Source of the DNA: Labilithrix luteola
Lineage (GTDB): Bacteria; Myxococcota_A; Polyangia; Polyangiales; Polyangiaceae
DNA: 64,000 nt
Reading direction: 5' to 3'
NCBI RefSeq assembly: GCF_001263205.1
Contig: NZ_CP012333.1
Span: 10,087,501 to 10,151,500 of the forward strand
This document shows positions 19,518-28,832 of this stretch, in pieces. The notes beneath the pieces are model-generated. The model ran no database searches, had not been told where the DNA came from, and saw only the letters and a list, made by a program, of their open reading frames with translations. Made by a program: the position numbers and the translations under genes. Within the stretch, counting starts at the first letter, position 1. Each line of letters starts with the position of its first letter.

Positions 19518-20975
19518 GTGACGATACCGTCGTACCCGCTCGAGCTCTCCTCCCAAGACATGCGCGCCATGGTGCGCCAAGCGATGGACCGCATTGCCGC
19601 GCACATCGAGACGCTGCCTCAGCAGCCGATGCATCGAACGCGTGGAGGAAAGAAGCTCGCTCGTTCGCTTCGCGAACCCCTTCCCGAGCGCGGCGCATCC
19701 TTCGACTCGCTGCTCGCGCTGCTCTTCAATCGCGTCATCCCTGCGAGCCTCAACACGGCGTCGCCGGGCTACCTCGCCTACGTTCCCGGCGGAGGCATCT
19801 TCCACTCGGCCGTCGCCGATCTCGTGACCGACGCGACGAACCGCTACGTCGGCGTTTGGCTCGCCGCCCCTGCCCTGGTGCAGCTGGAGGCGAACGTCGT
19901 GCAGTGGTTCTGCAGCATGCTCGGGCTGCCCGACGGTTCGGGCGGAGTGCTCACCACGGGCGGGTCGATGGCGAATCTCATCGCCGTGGTCACCGCGCGT
20001 CGCGAGCGCCTGCCCAAGGACTTTCTCCGAGGCATCCTCTACGCCTCGAGCGAAGCGCACCACTCGGTGCAGAAGGCGGCGCTGATTGCCGGCTTTCCAC
20101 CGGAGAATGTGCGCGAGATCGTGGTCGACGACCACTTCCGTATGTCGCCCTCCGCGCTCGAGCGCGCCGTGAGCGAGGACCGCGCACGCGGCCTCGAGCC
20201 GTTCCTGGTCGTGGCCAGCGCCGGCACGACGGGTACGGGCGCCATCGATGACCTCCCGACCATCGCGGCGTTCGCGCAGCGCGAGAAGCTCTGGCTGCAC
20301 GTCGACGCGGCCTACGGCGGCTTCTTCGCGCTCACCGAGCGTGGCCGCACGGCACTCCGCGGCATCGAACACGCCGATTCGATCACGCTCGACCCACACA
20401 AGGGCATGTTCCTTCCCTATGGGACGGGCTGCGTGCTCGTGCGCGATCAGCAGGCGCTCCGGCGAACGCATGCCGTCTCCGGTTCGTACATGCCGCGTAT
20501 GCAGACCGACGACGATCTGGTCGACTTCTGCGATCTCTCCCCCGAGCTCTCGCGCGACGCGCGCGGACTGCGCGTCTGGCTCCCTCTCAAGATGCACGGC
20601 GCAAGCGCATTCCGTGACGCGCTCGACGAGAAGATCGACCTCGCCCGCTACGCCGTCGATGCGTTGCGCACGATGCCGAGCGTGGAGATCGTCGCCGAGC
20701 CGGAGCTCTCGCTGCTCGCGTTCCGCTTTACGCCGCCGGGGTTCGAAGGCGAAGATCTCGACGCGTTCAATCGGCGTCTCGTCCAGCACGTCAACGCCAA
20801 GCAACGCGTCTTGCTCACGGGCGTCGTTCTACGTGGCACCGACACCGGCCGACTCGAGGGCCGGTTCGTCATCCGCATTTGCATCCTCAGCTTCCGGACG
20901 CACCGCGACCGAATCGACGCGTGCCTCGAGGACCTCCGCGCGAGCCTGAGCGAGATGCAAAGCTCAGGTCGATGA
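19518..20975 (+). CDS. PLP-dependent group II amino acid decarboxylase
   Basis: A 485-residue enzyme of the aromatic-amino-acid/glutamate/2,4-diaminobutyrate decarboxylase group. PLP would form a Schiff base with K295 in DPHKGMFLPYGTG. Upstream are GVLTTGGSMANLIA (cofactor phosphate region), SEAHHSVQKAA (His stacking on PLP) and HVDAAYGGFF (Asp pairing the pyridine nitrogen). Substrate cannot be decided from sequence; tyrosine, tryptophan/DOPA or related amino acids are possible. GTG start. The 3' end overlaps by 12 bases the end of a convergent small gene. Confidence 0.88.
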   Translation: MTIPSYPLELSSQDMRAMVRQAMDRIAAHIETLPQQPMHRTRGGKKLARSLREPLPERGASFDSLLALLFNRVIPASLNTASPGYLAYVPGGGIFHSAVADLVTDATNRYVGVWLAAPALVQLEANVVQWFCSMLGLPDGSGGVLTTGGSMANLIAVVTARRERLPKDFLRGILYASSEAHHSVQKAALIAGFPPENVREIVVDDHFRMSPSALERAVSEDRARGLEPFLVVASAGTTGTGAIDDLPTIAAFAQREKLWLHVDAAYGGFFALTERGRTALRGIEHADSITLDPHKGMFLPYGTGCVLVRDQQALRRTHAVSGSYMPRMQTDDDLVDFCDLSPELSRDARGLRVWLPLKMHGASAFRDALDEKIDLARYAVDALRTMPSVEIVAEPELSLLAFRFTPPGFEGEDLDAFNRRLVQHVNAKQRVLLTGVVLRGTDTGRLEGRFVIRICILSFRTHRDRIDACLEDLRASLSEMQSSGR

Positions 20976-21185
20976 GTCGTCGCCGCCCTTCGCGTCCGAC
21001 TCCGAAGATTCCGCGACGACCGGCTCCGCGTTGACCTCGAGCGTGTCCGCGCCAGGCACCCCCGGGCTCGTCGCGAGCGGGCGAGCCCACGGCTCCTTGG
21101 CCGTGCGGAGCACGATCGCGACCCAAATGACGAGGCCCACGACGACCGCGGCCGTGACCCCAATTAGCGCGTTGGCTTCAGGCAT
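20964..21185 (-). CDS. Small single-pass membrane protein, unknown
   Basis: A 73-residue protein starting MPEANALIG, with one strong hydrophobic helix at residues about 6-28 (TAAVVVGLVIWVAIVL) and a short acidic, Ser/Asp/Glu-rich C-terminal tail. An in-frame GTG/ATG further upstream (to 21230) would add residues that overlap the divergent pheA start, so the 21185 ATG is preferred. The gene is convergent with the decarboxylase and divergent from pheA. No family recognised. Confidence 0.5.
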   Translation of the reverse strand: MPEANALIGVTAAVVVGLVIWVAIVLRTAKEPWARPLATSPGVPGADTLEVNAEPVVAESSESDAKGGDDSST

Positions 21186-21218
21186 GCGAACGCATCCTAG
21201 TCGTGCGACGATGCGGCC

Positions 21219-22469
21219 GTGAAGTCCCATTCGGACCGCCCTAAGCGCAGCGTGTCGCAGCCGCCTCGATCAACCCAGATGGCAACCCAGACAGCGTCCC
21301 GGACGCCCAAGGCGCCGGCAACCCCAGCCGCGACCCCCGGCAAACCGGTGCTCGCCGGCGCACGCGCGCGGATCGACGCCCTCGACGACGAGATCCTCGA
21401 CCTTCTCGAGAAGCGTGCCGACATCGCGCGAGAAATCGCCGTCGCCAAGCAGAAGGCCAAAATCGAGTCCTTCCACGATCCGGAGCGCGAGCGCCAGGTG
21501 CTCGAGCGCCTCGCGCACCGCGGCGAGGGTCGCTTCCCGCCCGATGCCGTGCGCGCCGTGTTCCGTGAGGTGATGAGCGCGTGCCTGTCGGTCGAGCAGC
21601 CGCTGCGCGTGGCCTACCTCGGGCCCGAAGGCACGTTCTCGCAGATGGCCGCGCGCCACCTCTTCGGCCTCTCGGCGCGCTACCGCGAGTGCGCCACCAT
21701 CGACGCGGTGTTCGACGCCGTGCAGAGCCGTGATGCCACGTACGGCGTCGTTCCCATCGAGAACTCTACCGAGGGCGCGGTCAGCATGACGTCGGACGCC
21801 CTGCTCGACGGCCAGCTACTCATTCGTCAGGAGTACATCCTTCCCGTCTCGCATTGTCTCCTGACGCGCGCGTCGTCGCTCTCGGCGATCGACACGGTCT
21901 ATTCGCATCCGCAAGCGCTTGCACAGTGCAGGCTTTGGATCGCCAAGCACCTTCCTCGCGCCCAGGTCGTCCAGACCACTTCGACGGCCGCCGCTGCGCG
22001 CGAAGCGCAGGCTGACGATCGTGCCGCCGCCATCGGCGCGGCGATCGCCTCCGAGATCCACGACGTTCCCATCCTCAGCCGGAACATCCAGGATCGCCCC
22101 GAGAACGCCACGCGCTTCGTCGTCCTCGGTCACGACGACGCGAAGCCCAGCGGACGCGATCGCACGACCCTCGCCTTCGGCGTGACCCACCACGAAGGCG
22201 CCCTTCGTCGCGTCCTCACCGAATTCGAGACCGCGGGCGTCAACCTCACACGCATCGAGTCGCGTCCCAGCCGCCAGAAGGCCTGGCAGTACGTGTTTCT
22301 CGTCGACGTCGAGGGCCACCGCGACAGCCCCGAGCTCGCCAAGGCACTCAAGGGGGCACGCCACAGCGCGACGTTCGTGAAGGTCATCGGCAGCTACCCG
22401 CGATCCGATCCGCCCGCTCCGAAGGGCAAGCCCTCGCCGAAGACGCGAGGGCGCAAGGGCAAGGGATGA
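21219..22469 (+). CDS. pheA: PheA, bifunctional chorismate mutase / prephenate dehydratase
   Basis: A 416-residue enzyme of phenylalanine synthesis. After ~50 low-complexity residues comes an AroQ-type chorismate mutase (RARIDALDDEILDLLEKRAD, about 50-130). Next is prephenate dehydratase, starting VAYLGPEGTFSQMAA and including PIENSTEGAVSMTSDAL and the NATRFVVLGHD end. An ACT domain follows (LTRIESRPSRQKAWQYVFLV), the usual site of Phe feedback inhibition. GTG at 21219 is used; an ATG at 21279 is an alternative that trims the tail. The stop overlaps the next ATG. Confidence 0.93.
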   Translation: MKSHSDRPKRSVSQPPRSTQMATQTASRTPKAPATPAATPGKPVLAGARARIDALDDEILDLLEKRADIAREIAVAKQKAKIESFHDPERERQVLERLAHRGEGRFPPDAVRAVFREVMSACLSVEQPLRVAYLGPEGTFSQMAARHLFGLSARYRECATIDAVFDAVQSRDATYGVVPIENSTEGAVSMTSDALLDGQLLIRQEYILPVSHCLLTRASSLSAIDTVYSHPQALAQCRLWIAKHLPRAQVVQTTSTAAAAREAQADDRAAAIGAAIASEIHDVPILSRNIQDRPENATRFVVLGHDDAKPSGRDRTTLAFGVTHHEGALRRVLTEFETAGVNLTRIESRPSRQKAWQYVFLVDVEGHRDSPELAKALKGARHSATFVKVIGSYPRSDPPAPKGKPSPKTRGRKGKG

Positions 22470-24529
22470 CGTTTCGCGCGGCCTCGTCGGCTCTGGCGCG
22501 CGCCATCGCGTTCGCCGCGCTCCTCGTCTGCACGGTCATCTGCTGCGGCTGCAGCTCGATCGCCGGCTCGAAGGACGTGGAGCTCGTCTACGAAGCGCCC
22601 GCGACCGCAAACGAAGGCCGACCGGACGATCTGAGGGCTCTCGTGCTCCGCCGGCTCGGCGCAGGCAACGTGGCCGCCGACGTCACCGAAGACGGTCGCT
22701 CGCTCCGCATCGTCGTGGACGAGACGAGAACCGAGAACGCCGACGAGCTCGTGAAGTGGTCGGGCACGGTCCTCGTGCTCGAGCCAGACCCCGCCCTTCC
22801 GATCACGCCAAGAGACCCGGCGGACCTCGTTGCCCGCACGACGACACACCAAGACGGAAGCGTCGAACAGTACTGGGAGGGATCGCGCGCGGCCATCGCA
22901 CGAGCCATCGATCGAACCACCGTCGACCGCGATCACCGCGTGGTGGGCGAACCGATCTGGGAGACAGCGAGCAACGGCGAGCCGGCGCGCTGGCGCACGC
23001 GCGTGGTCTACGTGGAGCCACGTGCCGAGCTCGCCACGGGAATCTTCGTAGGTTGGGGCGACAGCGGAACGCTGAGGCTGCGTGCGCAGAAAGACTCGCC
23101 CGCGGACACGTCGCTACAGGCCCTCAAAACCCGAGCACACGGGAACGTCGGGACCGACGTGCTGGTCCGCGGAGAGACGTCCCTCGGCCACCCCGTCTAC
23201 GAGACCGACGCCATCGTCGTCTCTTTCGGCTTTGGCATCCAAGCGTACGCTCGCGCCCAACAGGAAAAGCAGCTTCTCACGACGCCGCGCCTGCCTGCGC
23301 TCCGGCGCGTCGATGCCGTCGGACTTCCGCGCAACACCGAGCTCGTGATGGCGTGCATCGTCGTGCCCATCCTGCTGTCGTTCGCGTGGCTCGCCTTCGT
23401 CAGGCGGTTCGACCGCGCGCATCCCGAGCCGATGTGGCTCGTGCTCCTGACGTTCGTCCTCGGTGGTCTCGCCACCGTTCCCGCCGCTCTCCTCGAGTAC
23501 GGCTACACACGTCTTTCGCCGTGGCTCGATCCGCGCGTGGTCACGTTCGGAGGGCAGCTCTTCGCGCTCCCGCTCGCGGTCGTCGTCTTCACCTTCGTGA
23601 TCGGGGTCTCCGAGGAAGGAAGCAAGTTCGTCGGGGCGCTCTTCGCATCACGTCGCAAGGAATTCGACGAACCCGTCGACGGCATCGTCTACGGCATCGT
23701 GTCCTCGCTCGGCTTCGCCGCCGCCGAGAACATCCAGTACTTCGCGGCGGGCCGCCTGACCGCTCCGCTCGTCGTCGCGCGCTGCTTCATGAGCATTCCG
23801 GCGCACATGTTCTTCGGGGCGATCTGGGGCTACGCGCTCGGCATTCGCCTGGTCGATCGTCAGGTGCGCGTCCTCGCGTTCTTCCTCGTCGCCGCCCTCG
23901 CGCACGGCCTGTTCGACGCGTTTCTGCTGACGGACGGCACCGGCGGCCTCGCCATCGCCCTCAACATGGGTATGGCGAGCCTGTTCATCATGATGGTCCG
24001 GCGCGCACTTCGTCACGGCGTCATCGACGAGGCTTCGCTGAAAGTGAAAAGCGACGAGCGCTCGCTCTATCGCGTCGGCAGGCCGGGCCTCTTCGCGATC
24101 TCTTCCGTCGCGCTGCACCTACTCGCCTTCGGTATCTTCGTCCTCGGCGCTTCGTACCAGATGGCGCGCCATCGGCCGGGCCTCGGTTTCGTTGGAGCCT
24201 CCAGCCTCATGGTGCTGCTCCTCGCCGTGGCCGCCTATGGTGTGTCGGCTTCGATGCCTCTCGACGTGGCCGTCGATGCTTACGGCGTCACCTTCGCCGG
24301 GGCGGCGCGCGCGTGGAGGCGCATTCGAGGATTCTCGGTGCATCCGGGGCACGTCCTCCTCGACTGCGAGGACGGCCCGATCCGCCTGGGCCCTGCCTCG
24401 AACGAGCAGATCGCAGCGCTCGCCGGAGCGCTCACGGACAAGCTCGGAACGAACGGCAGCGAACGCCACTCCACGCTCGAATGCGAACGTCCCAGCAAGG
24501 ACGTCGTCGCGCGCGTCTCGACCTACTGA
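22466..24529 (+). CDS. PrsW-family intramembrane metalloprotease with extra N- and C-terminal domains
   Basis: A 687-residue membrane protein. The N-terminus has a signal with a Cys-rich end (VICCGCSS). Residues about 35-280 resemble the periplasmic head of SecD (LRALVLRRLGAGNVAADVTE). From about residue 290 several membrane helices carry the PrsW/CPBP hallmark EEGSK (E383, E384, K387), then AAENIQYF and IPAHMFFGAIWG, which supply the catalytic Glu and His. A small beta-rich cytosolic tail (about 600-675) looks like a bacterial PH-type domain. PrsW proteases cut anti-sigma factors in other bacteria. The start overlaps the pheA stop (ATGA). Confidence 0.82.
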   Translation: MTFRAASSALARAIAFAALLVCTVICCGCSSIAGSKDVELVYEAPATANEGRPDDLRALVLRRLGAGNVAADVTEDGRSLRIVVDETRTENADELVKWSGTVLVLEPDPALPITPRDPADLVARTTTHQDGSVEQYWEGSRAAIARAIDRTTVDRDHRVVGEPIWETASNGEPARWRTRVVYVEPRAELATGIFVGWGDSGTLRLRAQKDSPADTSLQALKTRAHGNVGTDVLVRGETSLGHPVYETDAIVVSFGFGIQAYARAQQEKQLLTTPRLPALRRVDAVGLPRNTELVMACIVVPILLSFAWLAFVRRFDRAHPEPMWLVLLTFVLGGLATVPAALLEYGYTRLSPWLDPRVVTFGGQLFALPLAVVVFTFVIGVSEEGSKFVGALFASRRKEFDEPVDGIVYGIVSSLGFAAAENIQYFAAGRLTAPLVVARCFMSIPAHMFFGAIWGYALGIRLVDRQVRVLAFFLVAALAHGLFDAFLLTDGTGGLAIALNMGMASLFIMMVRRALRHGVIDEASLKVKSDERSLYRVGRPGLFAISSVALHLLAFGIFVLGASYQMARHRPGLGFVGASSLMVLLLAVAAYGVSASMPLDVAVDAYGVTFAGAARAWRRIRGFSVHPGHVLLDCEDGPIRLGPASNEQIAALAGALTDKLGTNGSERHSTLECERPSKDVVARVSTY

Positions 24530-24557
24530 CGCGCGCGTTCACGACGAACGGCGCCGC

Positions 24558-25097
24558 TCACTTCACGCCGTCTTTGCCGCCCGCCTTCGGCGCAGGCTTC
24601 GCGCCCGCGTCGCCACCGACGATCTCGACGAGCTCGATGTCGAACTTCAGCGCGGCCTTCGGCGGGATCTTGTCGCCGCTACCGTTCTCGCCGTACGCCA
24701 TGTCCCACGGAATGGTGAGGGTGCGCTTGCCGCCGACGCGCATGCCGGGAAGTCCTTCGTCCCAGCCCTTGATGACCTGGCCTTGGCCAATGGTGACCTG
24801 GAACGGCTCACGGCCGCGCGAGCTGTCGAACTCTTTGCCGTTGAGGAGCGTGCCCGTGTAGTGGACCTTCACGGTATCTCCCTTCTTGGCCTCGGGCCCC
24901 TCGCCGACCTTGTCGTCGACGATCTGGAGCTTCTCAGGGCCGGGAGGAAGCGGCGGAGCCTCGGTCGGCTTGAACTCGCTCGGCGCCGGCTCGTCGACTC
25001 TCTTCGAACATCCCGTCACGGTGAGGCCCGTCACGAAGCCCGTCACGAGAAACGAAGCGAGACCCGCTGCGAGCAACAGAGAACGAGAGATCTTCAT
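24558..25097 (-). CDS. FKBP-type peptidyl-prolyl cis-trans isomerase, lipoprotein
   Basis: A 179-residue envelope foldase. The first ~30 residues are a signal peptide ending at VTGCSK (lipid-anchor Cys). Residues about 60-160 are a single FKBP domain: GDTVKVHYTGTLLNGKEFDS, GQVIKGWDEGLPGM, IPWDMAYGENG and the closing strand LKFDIELVEI. All the substrate-pocket residues typical of active FKBPs appear to be present. The short length and single domain match the periplasmic FklB/Mip-minor type. The next minus-strand gene upstream ends 52 bases away. Confidence 0.92.
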   Translation of the reverse strand: MKISRSLLLAAGLASFLVTGFVTGLTVTGCSKRVDEPAPSEFKPTEAPPLPPGPEKLQIVDDKVGEGPEAKKGDTVKVHYTGTLLNGKEFDSSRGREPFQVTIGQGQVIKGWDEGLPGMRVGGKRTLTIPWDMAYGENGSGDKIPPKAALKFDIELVEIVGGDAGAKPAPKAGGKDGVK

Positions 25098-25148
25098 GGC
25101 GCCCCGAGGCTTACCACGAGTGCGTGAGCGACGGGATCGTCCGATGCG

Positions 25149-26702
25149 TCAGCGCTGAGCGCCACCGGCCGGCGGCGCCACGTTCGCGCCGAGGAACGCG
25201 CCGATCGCTTGGAGAAGCGCCTCGAGCTGCTCCTGCGTGACGTTCAAGCGCAGCTTCACCTGGCTGCCGTCGGGCACCACCTTCGCTCCGTTCAAGAGGC
25301 CTCGCGTGGCGGCGCGTACGAGCACCGAATTCTGACGCCTCAGAAGATCGGTCAGCGCTTCCGCCACCTCGTCGGCGGCGGCTTCGTCCGTGCAATCTCC
25401 TTCGACGAAGACGTCCGCGCCGTCGTCACCCGCGCGCGGAGCCACCCAGAGGCGAATCTCCTTGAGCGACTGACTGAACTTGAGGCCCGGAATCGAGATC
25501 TGCTTCCAGGGATCCTTCACCGTGAGCCGCATCGCCTCGCCGGGACGAACCTTCGGCGAGATCGGTGCACGCTTGAGAACGCGCGCAAACTCGGTGGCCT
25601 TGTCCTTCGGCACGACGGCGAGCACGTGAGGCTGCACTCTCAGAAACACACGCTCGGCATTGTCGGCGTGGCCGAGCGAGGCTTTCACGCCGGGCACGCC
25701 TGCATCGAACGCTCCGCCACGGTCGTAGCGGAGCGCGATGGCGTCGACGGCCTTGTCGACGAGAGCGTCGGACGCGCCATAACGGACGATGACAGCGTCA
25801 CGATCGGTGTGAATGAGCGACGGGCCGTAGATCAGGATCCACTCGGTGTCGCGAATCGGATCGACGCCGGTCTGCGCCCCCTTCATGAAGTCGTTCCATT
25901 GGGGGATAGCGAAGAGAAGCGGCCCCATGCGCTGTCCGACCGAATTGCTTCGGATGACGGACACGTTGACGAGGAGGGTCACGTTGACCTGACCGGCCGC
26001 CACGAGCCCCGGCATGCCGATCATGCCGCCCGGATCGCGGGGACCATGTCCACCGGCGCCGGCGTCGCCTTCTGCAACGAGTCCAGCGTCCGCCGACGCA
26101 TCGCCTTCGCCCGCATCGTGCACAGCACCGCCGTCACCGATCGCGGTACCGCCGTCGCGCGAGGTCGCTTCGAGGCCGGCGTCTGTCGCGAGCACCGACG
26201 CATCGGGCGCTTGGGCATCCGGCTTTGGCTTCGGCGCGGACGCATCCAGCATCTTGATGGGATTGGCCGCGTTCGGATCCTTTTCGACCGGCGGCGGCGC
26301 TTCGTGCTGTTCGGGCGGCGCGGGTGGCGGCGGAGGAGGAGCTTCCTCGCCGAGCAAGTCGACGGGGATGGTGAGCTCGTCCGCGTTGTCTTTGAACTCG
26401 AGCCCCGATCGGTCGGGCAGAAGCCGCCACGGAGCCAAGAACCAGTGCAAGACGAACGAAACTCCGACCGCGACACCGAACACGATGCGCAGCGTGCGCC
26501 CGCTCCAGAAGCCGGCCGGCCCGCTCTTGTCTTTCCCGCCGGGCGGCGTCGCGTGCGGAGCGGTCGGAGCAGCATCCGCCGCGCCTCGTCCGGGGTGGCC
26601 ATGCAGATGCGGGGGCGCTCGCCGCAATCGCGAAGCCCCCGAAGCTGACGACGACGAGCTCGAGCGTCCTCCCGCGCCCACGGCGCGCGTCTGTCTAGAC
26701 AC
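25149..26702 (-). CDS. Single-pass membrane protein with Pro/Asp-rich periplasmic linker, unknown
   Basis: A 517-residue protein. Residues 1-65 are Ser/Ala/Pro-rich and basic, and residues about 70-90 form one membrane helix (LRIVFGVAVGVSFVLHWFLA). Residues about 110-240 are a proline- and aspartate-rich linker with PPPPPPAPPE. The C-terminal ~280 residues look folded: a segment around VNVTLLVNVSVIRSNSVG, then DPIRDTEWILIYGPSLI, and a final alpha/beta part ending VTQEQLEALLQAIGAFLG. The layout recalls TonB-like proteins, but no TonB C-terminal motif is visible. It is divergent from the L,D-transpeptidase gene. Confidence 0.65.
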   Translation of the reverse strand: MSRQTRAVGAGGRSSSSSSASGASRLRRAPPHLHGHPGRGAADAAPTAPHATPPGGKDKSGPAGFWSGRTLRIVFGVAVGVSFVLHWFLAPWRLLPDRSGLEFKDNADELTIPVDLLGEEAPPPPPPAPPEQHEAPPPVEKDPNAANPIKMLDASAPKPKPDAQAPDASVLATDAGLEATSRDGGTAIGDGGAVHDAGEGDASADAGLVAEGDAGAGGHGPRDPGGMIGMPGLVAAGQVNVTLLVNVSVIRSNSVGQRMGPLLFAIPQWNDFMKGAQTGVDPIRDTEWILIYGPSLIHTDRDAVIVRYGASDALVDKAVDAIALRYDRGGAFDAGVPGVKASLGHADNAERVFLRVQPHVLAVVPKDKATEFARVLKRAPISPKVRPGEAMRLTVKDPWKQISIPGLKFSQSLKEIRLWVAPRAGDDGADVFVEGDCTDEAAADEVAEALTDLLRRQNSVLVRAATRGLLNGAKVVPDGSQVKLRLNVTQEQLEALLQAIGAFLGANVAPPAGGAQR

Positions 26703-27091
26703 AGCGGACCCCGCTCACGGACACACGGTAAGGCGAAGACTTTGTGGGAACCAAGGAATTACGGGGGGCGCGCGGGGCGTTCGCTCCGGCCATGGCCTCG
26801 GCATGAGCCTCGCTTCAAGGGGCGTCCGGGGGGCGACCCCTAGCCGGAGCGCAAAACGCATCGTGAGCGCACTTTAGCGTGACGCGCGAAACGGCAAAGG
26901 ACTCCTTCGAAACGCTCCGCGGTTCGTCAACGTTCCTAGAAAAGACGGCCGAGCTCGCCTTCTTCTTCCCTCACCACCTCCGAATGCGTCGAAAACTGGC
27001 TCTTTCACGGACTCTTTGGCACACATGGGGGCGCCCCGCGCCCGGCACTGCTCGACTCCCGAGCGGCCCCGTGCGAAGGCGCCCCCGCCGT
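26703..27091. other. Intergenic region between divergent envelope genes
   Basis: This 389-base gap separates the minus-strand membrane protein from the plus-strand L,D-transpeptidase. An open frame runs into the transpeptidase from 26879, but its residues do not resemble a signal peptide. I see no convincing gene, hairpin or -35/-10 pair, though promoters for both genes should lie here. Confidence 0.4.
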
Positions 27092-28828
27092 ATGGTGTCT
27101 CGTTCAGCTTCCGTCCTCGCTGTCCTTGGGATCGCAGCGCTTCTCGGCGCCTGTGTCGAGGAGAAGCCCGCTCCGACGCCGACCGCGAAAACCGCCAAGA
27201 GCGCGTCGCCGCCCGTGCCGACGCTGAGCAGCAGCGAAACCCAAGACGCTGGCGCGCAAACGGCCAAGCAAGACGTGAAGGATGCTGGCGCGGCTCCGAT
27301 CGTCGACGGGCCGCTCATCGGAGCCCTCTTCCTCCAGACGCCCGTCATGAGCGACATGGAGTGGCCGAAAGAAGAGCGCAAGCCGGGCGATCGAACGGGC
27401 AGCGTACGGCTCGGCTATATCCGCCAAGGCTCGCGCGTCCCGGTCATTCCAGAGCCGCACGTGAAGTCGAACTGCAAGGAGGGCTGGTACGAGCTCGTCC
27501 AGGGCGGCTTCGTTTGTGGCAAGTACGCCTCGCTCGATCTCAACCATCCGAGGCTCAAGCTCGCGCCGCACGCGCCCACCCCGACGTCGTCACTGCCCTA
27601 CGAGTACGGCTACAACGTCACGAACGGCACGCCTCTCTACCGCACGATCCCCTCGCGCGAAGACCGCATGAAGATCGAGCCTTGGCTCGCGCCGCGGAAG
27701 GCCAAGCCCCGTCGTGACGACGACGCCGTCGCGAACAGCGACGATCTCGATGCCGGCGCTGCGCGCTCGGCCTCGTCGAGCGATCCTTCGGCCGACGACG
27801 GCGGCGTCCCCTGGTATCTGCGCGACTACGACGGCGGCAAGCCGCAAGTCACGCTCGACGATCTGAAGGGCGAAGGCCCGGTGGCTCGCCGCATGGTCAA
27901 GGGCTTCTACCTTGCCCTCGACCACGACTTTTCGTCGAACGGCGCGAAGTGGTGGAAGACCACGGGCGGCCTCATTGCGCCCTTCGAGCGCATCTACGTC
28001 AACAAGAGCATCAGCGAGTTTCATGGCGTCTGGCTCGACACCGCCGAGCAGGCTCCGGTCGATCCGAACGCGGCCAATGCAAACGCAGCCAATGCCCTCG
28101 ATGGTGGCTCGAGCCCTGCTCCCAAGGCCATCGAGAACATGTGCAAGGCGGGCAGCAAGGCCCAGGTCGGCATCATCCTCCACTACAAGGCCAAGAAGTA
28201 CTCGGTCAGCGCGAGCAAGAAGGCGGTCACCACCGGTGACGCCGCTCCTCGTCACACCGTCGTGCGGCTCACGGGCGAGAGCGTCAACGTCAACGGCGCC
28301 ATCTACGACGAGACCGACGAAGGCTGGTGGATGAAGGCCAGCGAGGGCGCGAAGACAAAGCCCACCGAGCCGCCGCGCGATCTCAAGCCCGGCGAAAAGT
28401 GGATCGACGTGAACGTCACGAACGACACGCTCGTCGCCTACGAGGGCGACAAAGCGGTGTTCGCGACCGCCGTGTCGACCGGCAAGCGCGACGACAAGAA
28501 TCCCGACAAAGATCACAAGACGCCGACCGGTACCTGGCGCATCCGCGAAAAGCACATCGCGGCGACGATGGACGGCGACGTCGCAAGCGACGGGCCGTAC
28601 TCGATCGAAGACGTGCCGTGGATCATGTACTTCAACGGCAGCTACGCGCTGCACGGCGCCTTCTGGCACAACAACTTCGGCCGCAAACAGAGCCACGGCT
28701 GCGTGAACCTCGCGCCGCAAGACGCCAAGGCGCTGTTCGGCTGGACGGAGCCGCGCATGCCCGACGGCTGGCACGGCGTGTGGTCCACGCCCGAGAAGCT
28801 GGGCACGCGCGTCGTCGTTCACGAGTAG
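27092..28828 (+). CDS. L,D-transpeptidase (YkuD domain) lipoprotein
   Basis: A 578-residue lipoprotein: MVSRSASVLAVLGIAALLGAC is the signal, with Cys at residue 21 (stated by position; CVEEK follows). The middle part includes an SH3-like segment (RQGSRVPVIPEPHV) and long linkers. The C-terminal ~140 residues are the YkuD catalytic domain: TPTGTWRIREKH, ALHGAFWHNNFG and the active-site SHGCVNLAP with its nucleophilic Cys. It would form 3-3 peptidoglycan cross-links or anchor proteins to peptidoglycan. The ATG at 27092 is chosen because it starts the signal peptide; an in-frame upstream start at 26879 is unlikely. Confidence 0.9.
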   Translation: MVSRSASVLAVLGIAALLGACVEEKPAPTPTAKTAKSASPPVPTLSSSETQDAGAQTAKQDVKDAGAAPIVDGPLIGALFLQTPVMSDMEWPKEERKPGDRTGSVRLGYIRQGSRVPVIPEPHVKSNCKEGWYELVQGGFVCGKYASLDLNHPRLKLAPHAPTPTSSLPYEYGYNVTNGTPLYRTIPSREDRMKIEPWLAPRKAKPRRDDDAVANSDDLDAGAARSASSSDPSADDGGVPWYLRDYDGGKPQVTLDDLKGEGPVARRMVKGFYLALDHDFSSNGAKWWKTTGGLIAPFERIYVNKSISEFHGVWLDTAEQAPVDPNAANANAANALDGGSSPAPKAIENMCKAGSKAQVGIILHYKAKKYSVSASKKAVTTGDAAPRHTVVRLTGESVNVNGAIYDETDEGWWMKASEGAKTKPTEPPRDLKPGEKWIDVNVTNDTLVAYEGDKAVFATAVSTGKRDDKNPDKDHKTPTGTWRIREKHIAATMDGDVASDGPYSIEDVPWIMYFNGSYALHGAFWHNNFGRKQSHGCVNLAPQDAKALFGWTEPRMPDGWHGVWSTPEKLGTRVVVHE

Positions 28829-28832
28829 CCCC

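Noticed and set aside
27017..27034. TGGCAC sequence upstream of the L,D-transpeptidase as a sigma-54 promoter
   Set aside because: The needed GC-containing -12 element (TTGC) is not at the right distance; GGGGC is there instead.
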